DNA from: Flavobacterium poyangense
Lineage (GTDB): Bacteria; Bacteroidota; Bacteroidia; Flavobacteriales; Flavobacteriaceae
Assembly (NCBI RefSeq): GCF_011751075.1
Contig: NZ_JAALLN010000008.1
Coordinates: 62,001 to 126,000 of the forward strand
Length of the DNA: 64,000 nucleotides
Direction: 5' to 3'
Part shown: in pieces, positions 1-9,412 of the stretch
Layout of the letters: each line of letters opens with the position of its first letter
How positions within the stretch are numbered: the stretch's first letter is position 1
The notes under the pieces: generated by a model
What the model saw: the letters and a program-made list of their open reading frames with translations, nothing else
What the model was told of the DNA's origin: nothing
Databases searched by the model: none
Made by a program: the position numbers and the translations under genes

Positions 1-3000
1 GTATTCATTAAATACTTTGTGGTCTTTTAAACTTGGGGTATTTGTTACGCTTAAATGATATTCAATACTAGATTCACCCTCTTTCTCTATATTACCGATA
101 ATAACAACTGGCACAAAAAAAGAATTAATCGTTTTACTTTCTTCTTCTTGTCTGCTATTTTTAACGGAATAATTCGAAATCAAATACGCATGCAAATCGG
201 ATACGGTTGGATAACTGTATAATAAAGAAGTGGCGCATTGTATCCCAAATTCTTTGTTTATTTTCTTTACGAATTCTATTCCTAAAATAGAATCTAAACC
301 CAATGAAACAAAAGTATCTGTGGTCGAAACTTCTTCGCTTTCTAAATATAAAAGCGCAGCCAGAATATTTTTTAGTTCTCCTTCTTCAAACGCATTTATG
401 ATTTCCTGATCAACGTCTTGTACAAATGATTTTTTTGTTTCATTTGTTTCTGTTGCTTCTGTTGCTTCAAGACTTACTGTTATATAATCGCTTAATTCTA
501 CTAAACACGGATAGCTGTAAATTTGTGATGTAGGCATTGAAAGCTGCCATTTTTTATTGATTTTCTTCACCAATTCTACTCCCAAAATAGAATCTAATCC
601 TAATGTTACAAAAGTTTGTGTGTCACTTATTTCGGATTCTTCCAAATACAGTAATTCGGATATCAAGGTTAACAATTCCTTCTGAATAGTAGCATGTTGG
701 CTTACAGGATGGTCTTTTACTTCGCAGTTTTTATCGCTTTCTTTGCTTGCTAAAACTGTATCGCTTTCTACGGCTATTAAAACCGGATTACTATTGTCCG
801 CAATTTGTAAATATGCTGCTAACTCTTTTAAAGTAGGATGGCTATACAGTTGTGTCGTAGCAAAATCAATATTCCACTGTTTTCTGATTTTCTTGGTAAA
901 TTCAACTCCCAAAATAGAGTCCAGACCTAATTCTGCAAAAGTTTGTTCGGACTCTAATTCGTCCGTTGTCACATATAATAAATCACATAAAAGTTCTTTT
1001 AACACACTTTCATAATCCTTATTTATAGGGGCAATCGATATCTCTTCAATCCCCTTTTTATTGGTTATCAGCTTATCACCAAAACTTTCAATCGGCCGAA
1101 GCTTGATCTTAGTAAAGCTCTCTTTTTTAGTATCAATACCGGATTCATTTATCTTAAGTGCATTTGCTAACTCTTTTACTGAAGGATAACTATACAATTT
1201 TGATGTATTGAGTGTGATCCCTAAAGTTTTGTTTATTCTTTTTACAAATTCAACTCCTAAAATAGAATCCAGACCTAAGGCCACAAACGTTTGATCTATA
1301 CTTATTTCTTCCTGTTCCAGATATAATAAATCTCCCAGTATTTGAGACAATACCAACTCGGTATCTTCCCCATTTTCTCCCTGATAAGGAGCTACTGACA
1401 GCACTTCTTTCTCAACAGCAGCTATCTGATTTAGAGGCACAAGCTTAATTTTTTCTACTGCAATAATCGGTTCTATAGCTGTCACTGTTTTATCCTGAAC
1501 AGCGGCAATAGTCACATTTTCAGGCTTTTCAACATCGTTCATTGAACCGGTTAGTTTTTCTTTTATTTCAATTTTTTTCCCAATCCAAAACCTTTTTTTA
1601 GCAAATTGATAGGTTGGCAAAGCTATTTTTGAAATTTGCCCCTTATCATATAGTTGCTCCCATTTTACAATCCCTCCTTTACTCCAGAACATAGCCAGAG
1701 CCTCAAAATTTTGCTCCTCTATATACTGTTCAGATACAGACTCCTCTTTATGAATATCTTTGTATTGCTTCGTATTTTCTAAATAATACAATAGTGATGC
1801 TTTCTTTTCTTTCAAAAGAAAACTTCCCAGCTTATTTAGTAAATCACTATGATCTTTATAAGTAAATGCTAATCGCTCAGCAAATTCTTCTTTGGTTGTT
1901 TGTAAGGTGTACGCAAAAGAAGCTAATGGAATTGTTTCCTGTTTTTGTATCCAGTGATGTATTTCCTGAGCACATCTTTCCAGACTTTCCTGATTTAAGG
2001 CTGATAATACAAATACATAAGCAGACAATTGACTAGAGTTGTCTGTCTCTAATTTTAGGTTCTGATCATATGCTTCAACTACTACGTGAGCATTAGTACC
2101 TCCAATTCCAAAACTACTAACGCCCGCTCTAAGAGGCTCGTTAGCAGATGATTTCCATTCTTGCCCTTCTTTTTGAATCTTAAAAGGACTGTTATCTAAT
2201 TCGATATGAGGATTTAATGTTCTGAAATTTAATGTTGCGGGCAAATATCGGTTTTGCATGGACAACAGCACTTTTAGTAAACCGGCTATTCCTGAGGCTG
2301 CTTCTAAATGTCCGATATTCGTTTTTACAGACCCTAAGCTACACCAGTTTGTTACTGATTCATCTTTTCGCATTTGCTCAAAAGCATCTCTAAGCGCTTT
2401 AACTTCAATAGGGTCTCCCAGTTTAGTTCCTGTACCATGCGCTTCGATATAACTAACTGTTTCTATGGGAATATTAGCTTGTTTATAGGCACTTGTAATC
2501 AGTTTTTGTTGTTGAGCCGGATTAGGCACCGTAACTCCTCCGGAGTAACCTCCATGATTGACTTCTGTGCTTTTTATTACTCCCAGAATCTCATCCCCGT
2601 CTTCCTGAGCTTTATGTAATGGTTTTAAAAGCATAACAACGGCTCCTTCGCCTCTCACATATCCGTTTGCTTCTGCATCAAAAGTGTGACATTTTCCATC
2701 TTTGCTAAGCATATTGGCATTGCTGTACGCTATACTTTTTGCCGGATGGCACATCAGATGAATTCCGCCTACTACTGCCTGATCACATTGTTGTTGTTTC
2801 AATGCTTTTACTGCTTCGGCAATAGCCACTAAAGAAGAGGAACAAGCAGTATCAATACTTATACTCGGTCCTTCAAAATCATAAAAATAAGAAATACGAT
2901 TGGCCAAAAGAGCAATCGCATTACCGGTAACCGTTCCCTCTTGTGTTGGGTCGTTTTCTGCCACGACCCGTTCATAATCGCTACCACTTACCCCAATGAA

Positions 3001-4674
3001 TACTCCGGTATTGCTTTTCTTATATTGACTTGGTTTTTGTTTTGCATTTTCAAAGAGTTCCCAGGTCAACTGCAAAAGCATTCGCTGTTGAGGGTCCATT
3101 AATTGTGCTTCTCTGGGCGAAATTTCAAAAAACAAAGAATCAAAACTGTCAATGTCGTCTAGGTAGCCTGCATGTTTTATTCCTTCGTATTTATTTTCAG
3201 TTCCTTCCGGCCAGACCCATCTGTCCTCCGGTGTCGTTTTTATGGATGAAATACCCTCTTTTAGATTCTTCCAGAATGATTCCGGTGTATTGGCGTCAGG
3301 CAATCTGCAACAAGTACTTATTATAGCAATATCTGTAAAGGAATTTTCGCTTTTCTCTTCTCTTTTTTTCTCTTCTTTAGCCGTTTTTCCTAAGCAATAT
3401 GCTATAATTTCTTTAATGCTATACAAGCCAAAGAATCTACTTGGATTTGTTTTTAATCCACACTCCAGATTCAGATACTCTGACAATTCTGTATAAATAA
3501 TTGATTCTACACCTAATTTGCGTAAATCTGTATTTAAATTGACTTCATGACTTTCATAAACCGAATTAAAAAAGCCAATAATCGTGTTAGAAAGTTCTTC
3601 GGATGAGATTTTTACGGTACCGTCAGCAAGTTCTTCGGGAAATTCTCCGGAAATTTCTATTCCTTCATTTTTAACAAAAGGGCTTCTTATATCCTTTTTT
3701 GAAACCTCTTTTTCTTTCTCTAACCTTTCATCAATTTCGCTGGCTATAACTACTTTTTGATTTAGCTTTTTAACCGTAAAAATCTTGGCAATAATTTGAC
3801 CGTCTTTTTCTCTGTATAACGATGATGTTAATCGAATGGTCAAATCATCTTCTAATATGGCCTGATCCAATTGATATCTTAATTTTTCATTCGGATTGGC
3901 ATTTCCATAGTAATGAATGTCTCTGGCAATACAAATAGCATGACTGGCCCAATTGATCTTTTCTCCTTCGATAAGGATATGCCCTTCAAAAAAATGACGC
4001 TCACATTTGTCGCTAATATTGGGATAAGAAGCAAAATACAAGAGCCCTACACCGTTTATATCGTCATAAGGTTCTACTTCGTAAATTCGGGTAAAAAGAG
4101 GTTCTGTGAGTATAGTAAACTCTGTGTCGTAAAAATAATGTTTGTTTGAAGTTTCTTCATCAGGAGAAGGCAAAGAAAAAATTTGATTCTTTACACTAAA
4201 GAAAGCCTTAACATATTTGGGTATAATTTTTAATAATGGTACTTTATAATCGTCTTTTTGAATAGGCGTGCCTTTAACTAAATTTTGATTATCATCATTT
4301 TTTCTGGCTGAAAAAATTGAAATCATTGAAGTTTGCAAAGAAGTATCTCTTGTAGTGTTCTTTACAGTTCCGTTGCTTAAAAACATCTTCGTTTTAAACT
4401 GCTCTAAACACGATTCAATTACAGTTTTATCGTTCTCTACAAAAGGTTTTAATCCTAAATTATTTTGACAACTCCATTGTATTCTTACGAAACTGGCATA
4501 AAGACGTTCCCCGTTACTATCAAAGATCGCATCTGATGGGGCTCCCAACCCCTTTGATATCATTTCCCAATGAATATCGCCTAATTCTTTTAAAAGCCAA
4601 TTCTCAGACATTCTTCCATACAACAGCTGAGGTATATTTAAAGAGTAATCTCTTTTTAAACAGTAAGTATTCAT
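1..4674 (-). CDS. Type I polyketide synthase, trans-AT style, LnmK-ACP-KS-ACP4 (partial)
   Basis: The frame is open from the ATG at 4674 to the left edge, at least 1,558 codons; the stop lies outside. Residues ~1-330 resemble the LnmK/Pnap_2097 acyltransferase-decarboxylase family (SENWLLKELGD at ~23-33, NGVGLLYFASYP at 207-218). An ACP follows with Ser391 in LGVES. A ketosynthase at ~445-870 has all catalytic residues: Cys611 in DTACSSS, His746 in EAHGTGT and His789 in NIGHLEAASG. After a linker come four ACPs, each with LGLDSILG, with serines at 1137, 1253, 1362 and 1462. The last residues before the edge (SLKDHKVFNEY) look like the start of a dehydratase fold, with Asn where HxxxG expects Gly. 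No AT domain is visible, so malonyl units would be loaded in trans. I infer that the N-terminal LnmK-ACP pair is a loading unit. The product is unknown. Confidence 0.9.
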   Translation of the reverse strand, partial: MNTYCLKRDYSLNIPQLLYGRMSENWLLKELGDIHWEMISKGLGAPSDAIFDSNGERLYASFVRIQWSCQNNLGLKPFVENDKTVIESCLEQFKTKMFLSNGTVKNTTRDTSLQTSMISIFSARKNDDNQNLVKGTPIQKDDYKVPLLKIIPKYVKAFFSVKNQIFSLPSPDEETSNKHYFYDTEFTILTEPLFTRIYEVEPYDDINGVGLLYFASYPNISDKCERHFFEGHILIEGEKINWASHAICIARDIHYYGNANPNEKLRYQLDQAILEDDLTIRLTSSLYREKDGQIIAKIFTVKKLNQKVVIASEIDERLEKEKEVSKKDIRSPFVKNEGIEISGEFPEELADGTVKISSEELSNTIIGFFNSVYESHEVNLNTDLRKLGVESIIYTELSEYLNLECGLKTNPSRFFGLYSIKEIIAYCLGKTAKEEKKREEKSENSFTDIAIISTCCRLPDANTPESFWKNLKEGISSIKTTPEDRWVWPEGTENKYEGIKHAGYLDDIDSFDSLFFEISPREAQLMDPQQRMLLQLTWELFENAKQKPSQYKKSNTGVFIGVSGSDYERVVAENDPTQEGTVTGNAIALLANRISYFYDFEGPSISIDTACSSSLVAIAEAVKALKQQQCDQAVVGGIHLMCHPAKSIAYSNANMLSKDGKCHTFDAEANGYVRGEGAVVMLLKPLHKAQEDGDEILGVIKSTEVNHGGYSGGVTVPNPAQQQKLITSAYKQANIPIETVSYIEAHGTGTKLGDPIEVKALRDAFEQMRKDESVTNWCSLGSVKTNIGHLEAASGIAGLLKVLLSMQNRYLPATLNFRTLNPHIELDNSPFKIQKEGQEWKSSANEPLRAGVSSFGIGGTNAHVVVEAYDQNLKLETDNSSQLSAYVFVLSALNQESLERCAQEIHHWIQKQETIPLASFAYTLQTTKEEFAERLAFTYKDHSDLLNKLGSFLLKEKKASLLYYLENTKQYKDIHKEESVSEQYIEEQNFEALAMFWSKGGIVKWEQLYDKGQISKIALPTYQFAKKRFWIGKKIEIKEKLTGSMNDVEKPENVTIAAVQDKTVTAIEPIIAVEKIKLVPLNQIAAVEKEVLSVAPYQGENGEDTELVLSQILGDLLYLEQEEISIDQTFVALGLDSILGVEFVKRINKTLGITLNTSKLYSYPSVKELANALKINESGIDTKKESFTKIKLRPIESFGDKLITNKKGIEEISIAPINKDYESVLKELLCDLLYVTTDELESEQTFAELGLDSILGVEFTKKIRKQWNIDFATTQLYSHPTLKELAAYLQIADNSNPVLIAVESDTVLASKESDKNCEVKDHPVSQHATIQKELLTLISELLYLEESEISDTQTFVTLGLDSILGVELVKKINKKWQLSMPTSQIYSYPCLVELSDYITVSLEATEATETNETKKSFVQDVDQEIINAFEEGELKNILAALLYLESEEVSTTDTFVSLGLDSILGIEFVKKINKEFGIQCATSLLYSYPTVSDLHAYLISNYSVKNSRQEEESKTINSFFVPVVIIGNIEKEGESSIEYHLSVTNTPSLKDHKVFNEY

Positions 4675-5096
4675 TATGATGCTTTTTTGCTTTTTTACTA
4701 TTGTAATGAACTTGCATTGATTATTAAAAAACAACTATAATCAGCTAAATTTTTGATTTCATACATTGGGGTCAAGTTCCCCTCTATATAATTTTACATT
4801 TCAAAACTAATTTTAGCGTTATGCTTTTTATAGTTTGATCATACGTAACCATCAAATTCATTAATAAGTTTCTGCAACAAAAAAGGATAAATAGTCCTTA
4901 CAACAGTACACTGAACTATTAGTTTTTTATCTATATGTCTTTAAAATAATTGATTACATTTTCATTAATTGTAATACAAAGCATAATTGATTTTACGTAA
5001 AAGTAACGACAACATTTATCCGGGAATTACGGACTTTTTACATAAAAATTACGGACTTTGACACTTCAAGAGAATACATTTTTACTCCAAAAAGTT
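4675..5096. other. Upstream region of the PKS gene
   Basis: No coding frame is seen. On the minus strand a TAGTTTTG box (plus-strand CAAAACTA at 4802-4809) fits the Bacteroidota -7 consensus TAnnTTTG, ~130 bp before the PKS start. No convincing -33 TTG is seen at the usual distance. A direct repeat of AATTACGGACTTT at 5025-5037 and 5047-5059 is listed separately. Confidence 0.4.
5025..5059. promoter_or_regulatory. Direct repeat AATTACGGACTTT with 22-bp period
   Basis: Two identical 13-bp copies start at 5025 and 5047, a 22-bp period or about two helical turns. They lie ~350 bp upstream of the PKS start. The geometry suits a dimeric response regulator, for instance a LytTR protein, but no regulator is identified. 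The functional call is inference. Confidence 0.35.
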
Positions 5097-5690
5097 GAGG
5101 CAGTTTAAAAAATAGAATAACTCATCATGATTGAATATTTTTTAACTATTCCAAATTATTTCATCATTGAGAATTCTAATTTTTCTAGCGAGTGTTTTGA
5201 TTTTTTCTCTTTTAACAACAGATTCATCATTTGCCTTTTTTATATCGGTATTACAAAAAATTGAAAATTTCATCTTTGAGAAAAAAGAGCGTAGTTAACT
5301 TATGTAGCTTAGCGAACAGAGCGAGCCAGACCACGGTACCATTAATAACTTCCGCGGGCAACGCCTGAACAAGCAGTTAAAACAGATATTTACTCAGGTA
5401 GTACTACTTTTACAGGAAGCAGGTGTACTAAGTCTTAAAGACCTTTATATAGATGGGATAAAGATATAAGCCAATGTCAACCGTTATACTTTTGTATGGG
5501 TAAAGTCAGCTAAGACCAGCCGTGAACGCATCGAGAAGCAGTTGAAAACGATATGGGCTTATGTAGAAAAGATTTATAGAGAAGAGCAAAATCCTTTTTT
5601 GCCCGATAACCTTTTTTAACCAAACATAAATTAAGAGCAAAAACACATTTTAAAAAAGAACCGCCTAAAAATTACTTTTTAGACAGCCTC
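5097..5690 (+). mobile_element. Decayed IS1182-like insertion sequence with recognisable inverted ends
   Basis: The left end (5097, GAGGCAGTTTAAAAAAT) and the inverted right end (to 5690, GAGGCTGTCTAAAAAGT) match at 16 of the outer 19 bases. Between them lies a truncated, stop-interrupted transposase remnant on the plus strand. No target-site duplication is visible next to either end. The element is ~590 bp, much shorter than an intact member, so it is an internally deleted relic. Confidence 0.6.
5308..5619 (+). pseudogene. IS1182-family transposase fragment
   Basis: One frame reads LSEQSEPDHGTINNFRGQRL at its start. It continues through LYIDGIKI, an in-frame TAA at 5467-5469, then ANVNRYTFVWVKSAKTS, and ends at the TAA at 5617-5619. 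The PDHxTIxxFRxxRL and YxDGxKxxAxxNRYTFVW patterns are typical of IS1182/DUF772 transposases. The N-terminus and the C-terminal catalytic part are missing. It is non-functional. Confidence 0.65.
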
Positions 5691-5978
5691 ATCTCTCTTT
5701 TAAGTCAATTCTGCCCTATATGTTTGTTAGATCTAAAAAAAAATACTTATCGCTTAGGGACAGAGATTACACTTACAAAAACTATATCGCTCTCGTACAC
5801 CCTGACTATGTGAATTAAAATAAATGAACCCCCTTATTTTGTTCCCCAAACTATCCCAAAAGTTCAAGACTATAGGTTCGAAAAACTGATCCGTCTAACT
5901 GATTGTTATAGCTCTTATATTTTAGTTTATAGAAAATACATTAAACTTTAAATACTAGATTCTTTAAATACACCTCTT
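5691..5978. other. Non-coding stretch between IS relic and orphan gene
   Basis: It has no frame with coding character and no clear hairpin or repeat. It lies downstream of the orphan gene on the minus strand. Confidence 0.4.
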
Positions 5979-7163
5979 TTAGGTTCTAAAACGAACATTA
6001 CTTTTAGGTTCTATCTGTAATCCTTGTTTTATATCTTTAGTATCTCTTTTTTTTAGAATGGAGCGTTCTGGTGATTCTTTAAACAGATTCCTCATATCAC
6101 GTATTTGTTTTTTACCTTTAGGATCCGTTTCGTTAAGAATGGACTGTATTTCACACGCATCTCCATTATTAATTCTGGAACCCACTCTGCCCTTCTTTAC
6201 CTCATTGTACTTACCAATAGGTGTATTATTTGCATTATCAGATTGTTCCTTTGATACTACTGACGGCTTAGTTAGCATACTTAAATCAAATTTGACAGAC
6301 TTAGCTTCTTTATTTTCCTGAACACGTGACTGTGTCGAAACCAATTTAGAGTGCTGCCCAACAAGTTTAGCTTCTGACTGCACTAATTCTTTTTTCATCC
6401 TTTTTGAAGCATCCTCTTTGTTTACGCCAACAATCTGATGATCTTCTCCAGATTTACTTTTAAATCCAAAAAATTTATGTATCCTGGTCGAAAAATTTAG
6501 CTTATTATCCTTTTTCAATTGAATTATAGCCTTGTCCTTATTTATTTTAATTCTGGCATTGGCAATATCTGTATTAGTTACTTTTACATAAGCATCATAA
6601 CTTTTAGGATGTTGACGCTTACATTCAGGACTTTTTATATACTGCTCACGCCTTTTTATATCCTTTTCTACTATTTTAATATCCTTTTTTGTCCATATTA
6701 AAGACTTTAAAGTTCTCTCTTTGTATACTCCTTTGGGCTTCAATCCAGCTTTAACTTTAAGCTCGATCAATTCATTATTCATACGCTCCATATCTTGTCG
6801 ACGATAAGGACTTCTGTGATCAAGCTTTTTCGCAGCTCTTAACATACCCTCACGAACCTTAATTTTCCTTTGTATTTCCGGATCTATCCTTATTGGCTGC
6901 GGGTTTATCTTTACTGATTCTAAATTCTGTTTTTCAACTCTATTAGACTCCTTCAATGCTACTTTAAGCTTGATAACAAGTTTATCAAGATTCTTTGCTA
7001 AAGCTTTATCGTAAAGGCTTAGATTTGGTTTCTTTTCTAACATTTTTAACTTCGCCTCAGACTCCTTAAGTATCTTTTCTATTGTTTTTGGATCCATCCT
7101 TTTTAATACTGTTGAATCTTTTAATATCAATTCTAAACCCTGTTTTTCTCTTAATATTTCCAT
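5979..7163 (-). CDS. Lysine-rich, highly charged protein of unknown function
   Basis: This is a 394-residue protein I do not recognise. It has no signal peptide, membrane segment or lipobox. Lys, Glu, Arg and Asp dominate throughout. Residues ~1-85 and ~150-215 look helical and possibly coiled coil. From ~270 to the end the sequence is polar, low in hydrophobics and probably disordered. The start at 7163 follows a very AT-rich leader without a Shine-Dalgarno, as is normal here. It is monocistronic, with the nearest genes more than 500 bp away. Its length without stops and the lack of any competing frame support a real gene. The IS relic next door hints at an accessory region. No function is proposed. 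Confidence 0.65.
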   Translation of the reverse strand: MEILREKQGLELILKDSTVLKRMDPKTIEKILKESEAKLKMLEKKPNLSLYDKALAKNLDKLVIKLKVALKESNRVEKQNLESVKINPQPIRIDPEIQRKIKVREGMLRAAKKLDHRSPYRRQDMERMNNELIELKVKAGLKPKGVYKERTLKSLIWTKKDIKIVEKDIKRREQYIKSPECKRQHPKSYDAYVKVTNTDIANARIKINKDKAIIQLKKDNKLNFSTRIHKFFGFKSKSGEDHQIVGVNKEDASKRMKKELVQSEAKLVGQHSKLVSTQSRVQENKEAKSVKFDLSMLTKPSVVSKEQSDNANNTPIGKYNEVKKGRVGSRINNGDACEIQSILNETDPKGKKQIRDMRNLFKESPERSILKKRDTKDIKQGLQIEPKSNVRFRT

Positions 7164-7653
7164 ATAATTGCATTTTTATTTAATTAAACTGGTTATTTTT
7201 ATTCTCTTTCACAACTATATGTTAAGAGAAGAATAAACTCTGATACACTTTTCTTTAATCAAAAACATCTGCATGAGGAAGAAAAAAGATAATTATTAAG
7301 ATTTACCATACCTACAACAACCTAAACCAATAACGGATTTAATAAAGTCCTTTTGACCTGATCTTTTCCCCGCTTCCATAAAAAAGACAAAAAAAAACAC
7401 CAACCATAGCAAAAATTGCAGTAACAATAATTTAAAATTTTACTGATGGCTGCCTCAGGTCATCAACTGAGCGACAATGCCCTGATATAAAAGAATGCGA
7501 AACATAATTATTTTCTAATTAAACTATATTTTCCAAATGTCAGATTTTTATAAAATTTTACATGTAAAACTTTATTTTATTTTTTTATAGAATTAATTCT
7601 ACATCAATAAAATCATTACTTAAGCTCAATAAAAACCACTATTCTTACAAAAC
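7164..7653. other. Non-coding stretch between orphan gene and GH20 terminator
   Basis: This is AT-rich DNA with no supported frame. A weak hairpin (CTCAG/CTGAG near 7453-7470) is the only structure seen. It probably contains the promoter of the 5979-7163 gene, but I could not fix one. Confidence 0.35.
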
Positions 7654-7682
7654 AAAAGACAGCCCAAATTAAGCTGTCTTTT
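7654..7682 (-). terminator. Intrinsic terminator after the GH20 gene
   Basis: AAAAGACAGC (7654-7663) and GCTGTCTTTT (7673-7682) form a perfect 10-bp stem with a 9-base loop. A/T tracts are part of the stem, so it could act in both directions. It starts 22 bp after the GH20 stop and closes the minus-strand fucose/hexosaminidase block. Confidence 0.75.
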
Positions 7683-7703
7683 ATTCCTTTCGAATTATTA
7701 TTA

Positions 7704-9332
7704 CTACTCTTTAAAATAGTTTGCTCCCCATATGGTATAGCGTTTTTTCATGGTTTTAATTTTTGCTTGAAACTGAGACCAGTTTTTGCTTTCTTTTGGC
7801 GACCACAATACTTCGCTTAAGGCACTCAAACGCGGGAATATCATATACTCTACTTTGGCAGGATTCACCATATATTCTGTCCAGACATTTCCTTGCGCTC
7901 CCATAACGTATTGGGCTTGTTGCGCATTTAACTCCTTAGGAATTGGCTCATAATGGTACACTCTCTCTAATGGTAAAAAACCACCAATGGTAACTTCTTT
8001 TTCGTTTTTAGTTTGTGAATGATCTAAATACACGTGGCTTCCCGGAGTCATAATCACCTGATGGTTTTCTTTTGCCGCTGCAATTCCACCGGCTTCTCCT
8101 TGCCAGCTCATTACTATTGCATTGGGTGCAAGGCCGCCTTCTAAAATTTCATCCCAACCTATTATGGTTCTACCTTTATTGTTAACGTATTTTTCTATTC
8201 GTTGAATAAAATAACTCTGCAGACCGTGCTCGTCCTTTAATCCTTTTTCTTTTATCATTTGTTGGCAAAATTCACTTTTTTTCCAAGCGTCTTTTGGGGC
8301 TTCATCACCACCTATATGAATGTATTTTGAAGGAAATAAAGCAATTACCTCATCCAAAACATCTTCGAGAAATTGAAACGTATTTTCAGTAGGAACAAAT
8401 ATATCGGCATGTACACCCCAGGTTTCCTGAACGATCTTATTTCTTCCGTTGGCCATCTCTTGTTTACTTTTAGCTGAAATCATAGTGTCAGGAAGATTGG
8501 TTTTCTCGTTAGGAAAACAACTCAACTCAGGATAAGCAGCAATAGCAGCGCCACTGTGTCCCGGCATTTCAATCTCCGGAATCACCGTTATAAAACGATC
8601 CGCAGCATATTTTACGATTTCTTTTACTTCTTCTTGTGTGTAAAATCCACCTTCGGGCGTATTATCACTTCCTTTACCGGGATAATGACCAATAATGCTT
8701 CCGTTTCTCTTAGAACCGATTTCAGTAAGTTTAGGGTATTTTTTAATTTCGATTCTCCAGCCCTGATCTTCGGTTAGATGCCAATGAAAATAATTCAATT
8801 TATGCAATGCCAAATAATCGATGTATTTTTTAACGAATGCTACTGAGAAAAAATGACGTCCCACATCTAACATAGCTCCTCTATAAGCAAACCGAGGCTC
8901 GTCTTTTACATTTACAGCTGCAATGGCAAGCGTATTGCTTTTTTCTGTTGGCAGTAATTGAATAAGAGTTTGTATTCCGTAGAAAGTTCCTATTGGAGAG
9001 TTTCCTGTAATTTCAACACCATTTTTATCTGATATTAAACTATAGCCTTCGCTTTTAAGTCCACCTATATTTTTAAGGCTTCCTAATTTAATATAGTTCT
9101 TACTTGCTTTTTGAGCAACAGGCAATACAAATCCGTAATAATCGGACAAATAACCGTTTAAAAAAGCAGCTGAAGCATCATCTTCTTTACTGGTAACAAC
9201 TAAACTAGTTTGTGCATTAATCACAAAATTCCCCGCATTTTTAACAACTTTCACCGGCTGCGGAATGATATTTACTTCCTGTGCAAACGACAATGTACTG
9301 CATAAAAGAAGCGAAAAGAAAAATGATTTCAT
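7704..9332 (-). CDS. GH20 beta-N-acetylhexosaminidase, exported
   Basis: This 542-residue protein has a Sec signal peptide (hydrophobic run, then TLSFAQ). An N-terminal GH20b-like domain precedes the catalytic barrel, which includes WHLTEDQGWRIEIKKYP and the catalytic pair Asp343-Glu344 in HIGGDEAPK, plus GWDEILEGG. The family releases terminal beta-GlcNAc or GalNAc by substrate-assisted catalysis. The length is that of a single-module GH20; unlike the paralogue at 52220-54544 it has no C-terminal extension. It lies 80 bp after the FAH hydrolase gene and is the last gene before a terminator. Expected role: removing antennary GlcNAc from N-glycans in the periplasm or at the cell surface. Confidence 0.93.
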   Translation of the reverse strand: MKSFFFSLLLCSTLSFAQEVNIIPQPVKVVKNAGNFVINAQTSLVVTSKEDDASAAFLNGYLSDYYGFVLPVAQKASKNYIKLGSLKNIGGLKSEGYSLISDKNGVEITGNSPIGTFYGIQTLIQLLPTEKSNTLAIAAVNVKDEPRFAYRGAMLDVGRHFFSVAFVKKYIDYLALHKLNYFHWHLTEDQGWRIEIKKYPKLTEIGSKRNGSIIGHYPGKGSDNTPEGGFYTQEEVKEIVKYAADRFITVIPEIEMPGHSGAAIAAYPELSCFPNEKTNLPDTMISAKSKQEMANGRNKIVQETWGVHADIFVPTENTFQFLEDVLDEVIALFPSKYIHIGGDEAPKDAWKKSEFCQQMIKEKGLKDEHGLQSYFIQRIEKYVNNKGRTIIGWDEILEGGLAPNAIVMSWQGEAGGIAAAKENHQVIMTPGSHVYLDHSQTKNEKEVTIGGFLPLERVYHYEPIPKELNAQQAQYVMGAQGNVWTEYMVNPAKVEYMIFPRLSALSEVLWSPKESKNWSQFQAKIKTMKKRYTIWGANYFKE

Positions 9333-9412
9333 CCTATTTATTATTTAATTAATTATTGTTAAAACTCTAAATTCTGTCCAATGTAGGTTAACATCCAACA
9401 GATTATATCATT

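Noticed and set aside
1..4674. Short plus-strand ORFs across the PKS region (for example 743-1015, 3030-3326, 3913-4149)
   Set aside because: All are antisense shadows of the continuous minus-strand PKS frame, which carries KS, ACP and LnmK motifs.
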